This document shows, piece after piece, positions 60,928 through 64,000 of a stretch of 64,000 nucleotides of DNA. Numbering within the stretch: position 1 is the stretch's first letter; each line of letters starts with the position of its first letter. Under the pieces are notes generated by a model, which had not been told where the DNA came from, made no database searches, and saw only the letters and a list, made by a program, of their open reading frames with translations. The DNA is from CAZRHR01 sp964578885 (GTDB lineage: Bacteria; Bacteroidota; Bacteroidia; CAIKAF01): assembly GCA_964578885.1 (NCBI GenBank), contig CAZOEO010000004.1, forward strand, positions 62,001 through 126,000, read 5' to 3'. A program made the position numbers and the translations under genes.

Positions 60928-62297
60928 CAAAACCATTAGATGTTTTTTGCGAAATTCCTTGCCTAACTGAACAATCAAAACAGTTAGGGGGAGTTGCTTT
61001 GCAAAAAAAGTGGTTCAAGGCTGCAGACAAAAGAATTATTGGTCAATACCTCCAGAAATTTATTGATTATAACTCTGAGCAATTTAAATTCCTAGGTGTT
61101 CAACCATATATAATTGGTTCAGACCAAAGCACAGCACTAGCATTCCGTTCTTCTGGTTTCATTGGCTCTATTCCTTTGAGAGCTTCTGACACTGGAAAAC
61201 AAATCGGTGATTTTGTAGTTATGCCTAGGTTTACCGGGCGAGATAGATTCGAGGACTATATTCAAATTCTAAACCTACTTGGAACCGAAATTAGCCCAGA
61301 GGTAATGGACAGTTTACCGTTGGTGTCAGGTAAGAATTTCAGACCTCCTTTGTATCTAGAGGCTGTGAAATTTATATCAGCTCTTGAAAAATTGACAATG
61401 AGACCGTGGAGAAAGTTTGACAATCTTGAAAAACTATCAAGCCAGCCTATCGGTCAAATCAATTGGACAAAATATATAAACAACGAATTCAAAGTAGAAA
61501 AAAGAATAAAATTTCCGGCAAGAACAAATGTGTTGAGTGAGTTTCATACTGAATATTCGGAAATTAGATATGTTTTTGACATTTGTAAAAGTGAACTACT
61601 TTCAGCCAATACACCGCAGAGAATTAAGAACACTTTGCGAACAAAATTGAGTTTCCTTGACGAACGTTTATATCATCATAAACCAAAAGCAACCAATAAT
61701 ATCAAAATTCGATTTTCGGATAGTCCGACCGTGAAAGCCTGCAAAGAACAAGCCAATAAGATTTTAAACTTTAACCTTGTTGAAAGTACTGCGTGGCGGG
61801 TAGATTTTTCAGATGTCTTCGAGAAATTTATTCAACATATTTTCAAAGAAGCTGCAAAAGAGACAGGGGCACGACTTTATTCAAACTTTAAGTTTCATTC
61901 TAGGACATCGAAGCATTATTCCTGGGAAATCAAACATATTGAGCCGGACGCAATCTTTCAAAAAGGAAATGTATTGGTATTTATTGACGCCAAATACAAA
62001 TCGAATTTATATAACAAGTTTGACCAAAGTGAAGTCCTTAAAGAAGACCATAGACACGACTTACATCAAATATTGGCCTACTCTTCATTCAGTAAGACCG
62101 ATTTTAAATTCGGTTTTCTCTGTTACCCTTCAAATCAAATTGAATTAAAAACAATTCAATACAAAAACGGAATAAACGAAGCTACAAATACAATATTGAT
62201 TTTGGGCGTTCCTTTAAGGAAAGACAGCATTAATGAGACAAAAAGGTTACTGACATTTGAGCTTAACGAAATTGAAAGAAGAACAACGAACCGCTAA
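60924..62297 (+). CDS. McrC-like nuclease subunit
   Basis: A 457-residue protein with an N-terminal part that binds the McrB ring (IGSIPLRASDTGKQIGDFVVMPRF) and a C-terminal PD-(D/E)xK nuclease: Asp342 in EPDAI, Asp355 and Lys357 in FIDAKYKS. Together with the overlapping McrB-like gene it makes a modification-dependent or otherwise specific DNA-cleaving (type IV restriction-like) system. N-terminal residues 1-70 recall DUF2357-free McrC forms. The gene ends inside a hairpin (62287-62320). AT-rich like its partner. Confidence 0.85.
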   Translation: MTKPLDVFCEIPCLTEQSKQLGGVALQKKWFKAADKRIIGQYLQKFIDYNSEQFKFLGVQPYIIGSDQSTALAFRSSGFIGSIPLRASDTGKQIGDFVVMPRFTGRDRFEDYIQILNLLGTEISPEVMDSLPLVSGKNFRPPLYLEAVKFISALEKLTMRPWRKFDNLEKLSSQPIGQINWTKYINNEFKVEKRIKFPARTNVLSEFHTEYSEIRYVFDICKSELLSANTPQRIKNTLRTKLSFLDERLYHHKPKATNNIKIRFSDSPTVKACKEQANKILNFNLVESTAWRVDFSDVFEKFIQHIFKEAAKETGARLYSNFKFHSRTSKHYSWEIKHIEPDAIFQKGNVLVFIDAKYKSNLYNKFDQSEVLKEDHRHDLHQILAYSSFSKTDFKFGFLCYPSNQIELKTIQYKNGINEATNTILILGVPLRKDSINETKRLLTFELNEIERRTTNR

Positions 62298-62320
62298 CAG
62301 CTAAGCATGCATGCGGTTCG
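62287..62320. repeat. Hairpin across the mcrC stop codon
   Basis: CGAACCGC at 62287-62294 and GCGGTTCG at 62313-62320 form a perfect 8-bp stem around an 18-base loop that contains the mcrC-like TAA stop. There is no T run, so it is not a typical terminator. Confidence 0.6.
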
Positions 62321-62591
62321 CAGCGCCAGGTTTGGAAACTGCGTTGAATGAAACTGTTGCCCACACCTCCCTACGGATTTTACCATGTTGCAGGTGAGTT
62401 GTAACTGGACGTACTGGCCACCAAGTCATCTTCAGCCCATTATTTCACTACGGTTGGGTGTAAGTCGTTGGGATCACTTTCTATTTGGGTGGTTGCATTT
62501 AAAATGGGTAATTTAGACCTGAAAATGGCATAAAATCGAGTCCATAGATAAACTGCCGTGATAGTACATGACTATAATTCACCATAGCGAC
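62321..62591. other. Spacer between the McrC-like gene and rluF
   Basis: About 270 bases without a credible gene. It is more G+C-rich than the McrBC genes. It has short G-rich stretches (GTTGGGTGTAAGTCGTTGGG near 62454-62473), and I could not link it to a known element. Confidence 0.4.
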
Positions 62592-63467
62592 ATGCAGCAA
62601 AACTCCATACGCATCAATAAATTTATTAGCGAAAGCGGTTTTTGTTCCAGGCGCGAGGCCGACCGTTTTATTGAAAGAGGGCTTGTATTCATCAACGGCC
62701 GCAAAGCCACTACGGGTGACCAGGTGAAAGCGGGTGACAGTGTTCGTGTGAATGGACAAAAACTAGAACCATTTCAAGGTGAGGATATGGTTTTCATTGC
62801 ATTGAATAAACCAGTGGGTATCACATCCACCACCGAAGAAAATGTGCGCGATAACATTGTAGATTTTGTAAACCATAGCAAACGTATTTTTCCTATTGGT
62901 CGTTTGGATAAAGAATCGCAGGGACTCATCTTTTTGACCAATAATGGCGATTTGGTGAACAAGATTTTGCGGGCAGGAAACAACCACGAAAAGGAATATG
63001 TGGTTACGGTGAACAAGCCTTTAACCCCAGGTGTAATCACCGGCATGGCCAATGGCGTTCCCATACTGGGCGTTACGACCAAAAAGTGTAAGGTGGTTCA
63101 GGAGGGAGTCAATACGTTCAGAATTACTTTGGTACAAGGGCTAAACCGGCAGATTCGCAGGATGTGTGAGCATTTCGGATATGAGGTAACTAAATTGGAA
63201 CGGGTTCGCATTATGAACATTGACTTGAAAGGCTTGCCGGTTGGCGATTGGAGAGATTTAACAGAAAGCGAAATGAAGGTCATTTACAGCATGCTGGAAG
63301 AATCATCCGGGGTCGTTGAGAAAAAAGCAAAGTCCAAACCGCCGGCTAAAAAAAGTAAACCCGCGATGCCCGGCACATCTGGCCCTAAAAAAAACACAAA
63401 AGGTCGTTCATCTACTTTTAACCGAAGCACCAAAGGAAAGCCGGCACGTAGATCGGGTAGGGGATGA
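62592..63467 (+). CDS. rluF: 23S rRNA pseudouridine(2604) synthase RluF
   Basis: A 291-residue pseudouridine synthase. An N-terminal S4 RNA-binding domain (RINKFISESGFCSRREADRFIERG) precedes the RsuA/RluF catalytic domain with Asp106 in GRLDKESQGLIFLTNNGD and the long conserved stretch FRITLVQGLNRQIRRMCEHFGYEVTKLERVRIMN. A basic Lys/Pro/Ser tail (about 45 residues) follows. It resembles Escherichia coli RluF very closely throughout, as far as I remember that sequence. ATG 62592 is used; ATG 62568 is in frame and adds eight residues not expected from the family. Confidence 0.92.
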   Translation: MQQNSIRINKFISESGFCSRREADRFIERGLVFINGRKATTGDQVKAGDSVRVNGQKLEPFQGEDMVFIALNKPVGITSTTEENVRDNIVDFVNHSKRIFPIGRLDKESQGLIFLTNNGDLVNKILRAGNNHEKEYVVTVNKPLTPGVITGMANGVPILGVTTKKCKVVQEGVNTFRITLVQGLNRQIRRMCEHFGYEVTKLERVRIMNIDLKGLPVGDWRDLTESEMKVIYSMLEESSGVVEKKAKSKPPAKKSKPAMPGTSGPKKNTKGRSSTFNRSTKGKPARRSGRG

Positions 63468-63925
63468 GAACTGCTCCGAAAGGTTCCCGGACAAAAGTAA
63501 AAAAGACCCCAAAAGCGTTTTCTATACGTGGGAATCTTAAAATCTAAAATTAAGATCGTTAGGGGTGAATTTTTGATTTCATTGATGCATTTCGGTCAGG
63601 TGTCCCATACTTAGAGCAAAGGTATCCAAAGAAATCTCGTCGTAAACGGCTCATCGAAATTTAAAAAAGTAAGTCGAACTTTAATCAAGAAGGGGATAAA
63701 ATCAAGACCAGATACAGAATCATAAAATAGGCGAAATAACAAGCATTTACCAGCCGGGATTTTATTTTTAGCCATTCACAATTGCTCATTTTTGGAGATT
63801 GGGTTTAATCTTGAGAAAAAAGATCTGTTGAAACTAGACGGATTACCTTATTTCAGACGAGTGATGCCCTCTTTTTCCAACTGATTTGAGAGTAGAATAA
63901 CCCCATTTTTTCCTTTTCACCACAC
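63468..63925. other. Gene-poor region at the window end
   Basis: About 460 AT-rich bases with no credible gene. All frames are broken by stops and no tRNA or RNA gene is visible. Confidence 0.4.
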
Positions 63926-63956
63926 AAAAAAGCGGATGCATATCACACCCGCTTTT
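63926..63956 (-). terminator. Probable terminator of a leftward gene beyond the window
   Basis: AAAAGCGG at 63928-63935 pairs with CCGCTTTT at 63949-63956. On the minus strand the stem is followed by TTTTTT, so it reads as a terminator for a leftward gene. Confidence 0.55.
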
Positions 63957-63979
63957 AAAATTCATTTGAAGCTCGTTGG

Positions 63980-64000
63980 TTAAGCCTTCATGCCAACAGC
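63980..64000 (-). CDS. Possible 3' end of a leftward gene (partial)
   Basis: On the minus strand the last bases read GCT GTT GGC ATG AAG GCT TAA, which would be the end AVGMKA of a protein that starts outside the window, placed 24 nt before a minus-strand terminator. Only six residues are visible, so no identity can be given. Confidence 0.3.
   Translation of the reverse strand, partial: AVGMKA

Noticed and set aside
62287..62320. Integron attC site at the mcrC end
   Set aside because: The hairpin lacks the RYYYAAC and GTTRRRY core sites, and no integrase gene is in the window.
63600..63720. Possible transposase remnant (RRKRLIEI-like translation)
   Set aside because: Only a few residues, interrupted by stops, with no terminal repeats; too little to support.
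1..64000. tRNA genes, CRISPR arrays, complete insertion sequences
   Set aside because: No tRNA-like T-loop with matching stems, no regularly spaced repeats and no transposase were found on either strand by eye.

Overview
The window is a stretch of a Bacteroidota chromosome. The main evidence is: secreted proteins with C-terminal type IX secretion (T9SS) sorting domains (window start to 2798, 12453-14789, 54839-55705); the T9SS protein PorQ; a lipid-anchored TamA-like barrel (TamL); a GldI-like FKBP lipoprotein beside an NrnA-type phosphoesterase and ndk; a DUF4293 protein; and many copies of the Bacteroidota promoter element TAnnTTTG ahead of genes, with almost no Shine-Dalgarno sites. I cannot name a genus. 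Most of the window has intermediate G+C, but the segment at about 58.6-62.5 kb is visibly AT-rich.

Layout. 0-5 kb: 3' end of a beta-helix T9SS protein, then a FabH-like/UbiA-like gene pair. 5.2-8.8 kb: a leftward run with an outer-membrane barrel, two paralogous secreted WRLP/DUF1566-like proteins and a SixA-like phosphatase, plus a separate Tat-signal protein. 9-12.4 kb: the classic thrS-infC-rpmI-rplT translation operon, with infC apparently starting at ATC behind a strong SD. 12.4-14.8 kb: a secreted lysyl-oxidase-like protein with a C-terminal T9SS-type domain. 14.8-20.5 kb: a membrane protein, TamL, an rRNA/tRNA 2'-O-methyltransferase, a pseudogene with three in-frame stops, and an HMG-CoA-lyase-like gene. 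20.6-29.8 kb: rpmB, M1 peptidase, porQ, MsbA-like ABC exporter, purB, uvrA. 29.9-38.9 kb: a small secreted protein, tandem LPP20-like lipoproteins, recR, a large GT2 membrane protein, DUF4293, CYTH, an M23/LysM peptidase, DUF721 (DciA-like)-recF, a TPR protein and ribH. 39.2-51.1 kb: a TPMT-like methyltransferase, YceI, an exported pirin, an AraC regulator divergent from a DoxX-like protein, a PiT-like permease, an RND exporter, trmH-ndk divergent from nrnA-gldI-like-FKBP-fmt. 51.2-58.6 kb: HU, a ureohydrolase and a deoxyhypusine-synthase-like enzyme, a STAS protein, a T9SS protein, glpK and a CoA-transferase. 58.6-62.5 kb: an AT-rich island with an unknown gene and a McrB/McrC-like pair between structured spacers. 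The window ends with rluF and a gene-poor tail.

Two observations stand out. First, at least six genes have an exact TAnnTTTG box whose last G lies only 4-6 nt before the start codon, and several more have a one-mismatch box at the same spacing. This predicts leaderless or nearly leaderless mRNAs and fixes several starts, including GTG starts for recF, the M23 peptidase and TamL. Second, the secreted protein at 12453-14789 keeps the HxHxH copper motif and the Lys and Tyr that form the lysyl tyrosylquinone cofactor of animal lysyl oxidases, and carries a T9SS-type C-terminus. The McrBC-like island is the best candidate for an accessory (defence) system. Its first gene and the N-terminal domain of its McrB are of no family I recognise.
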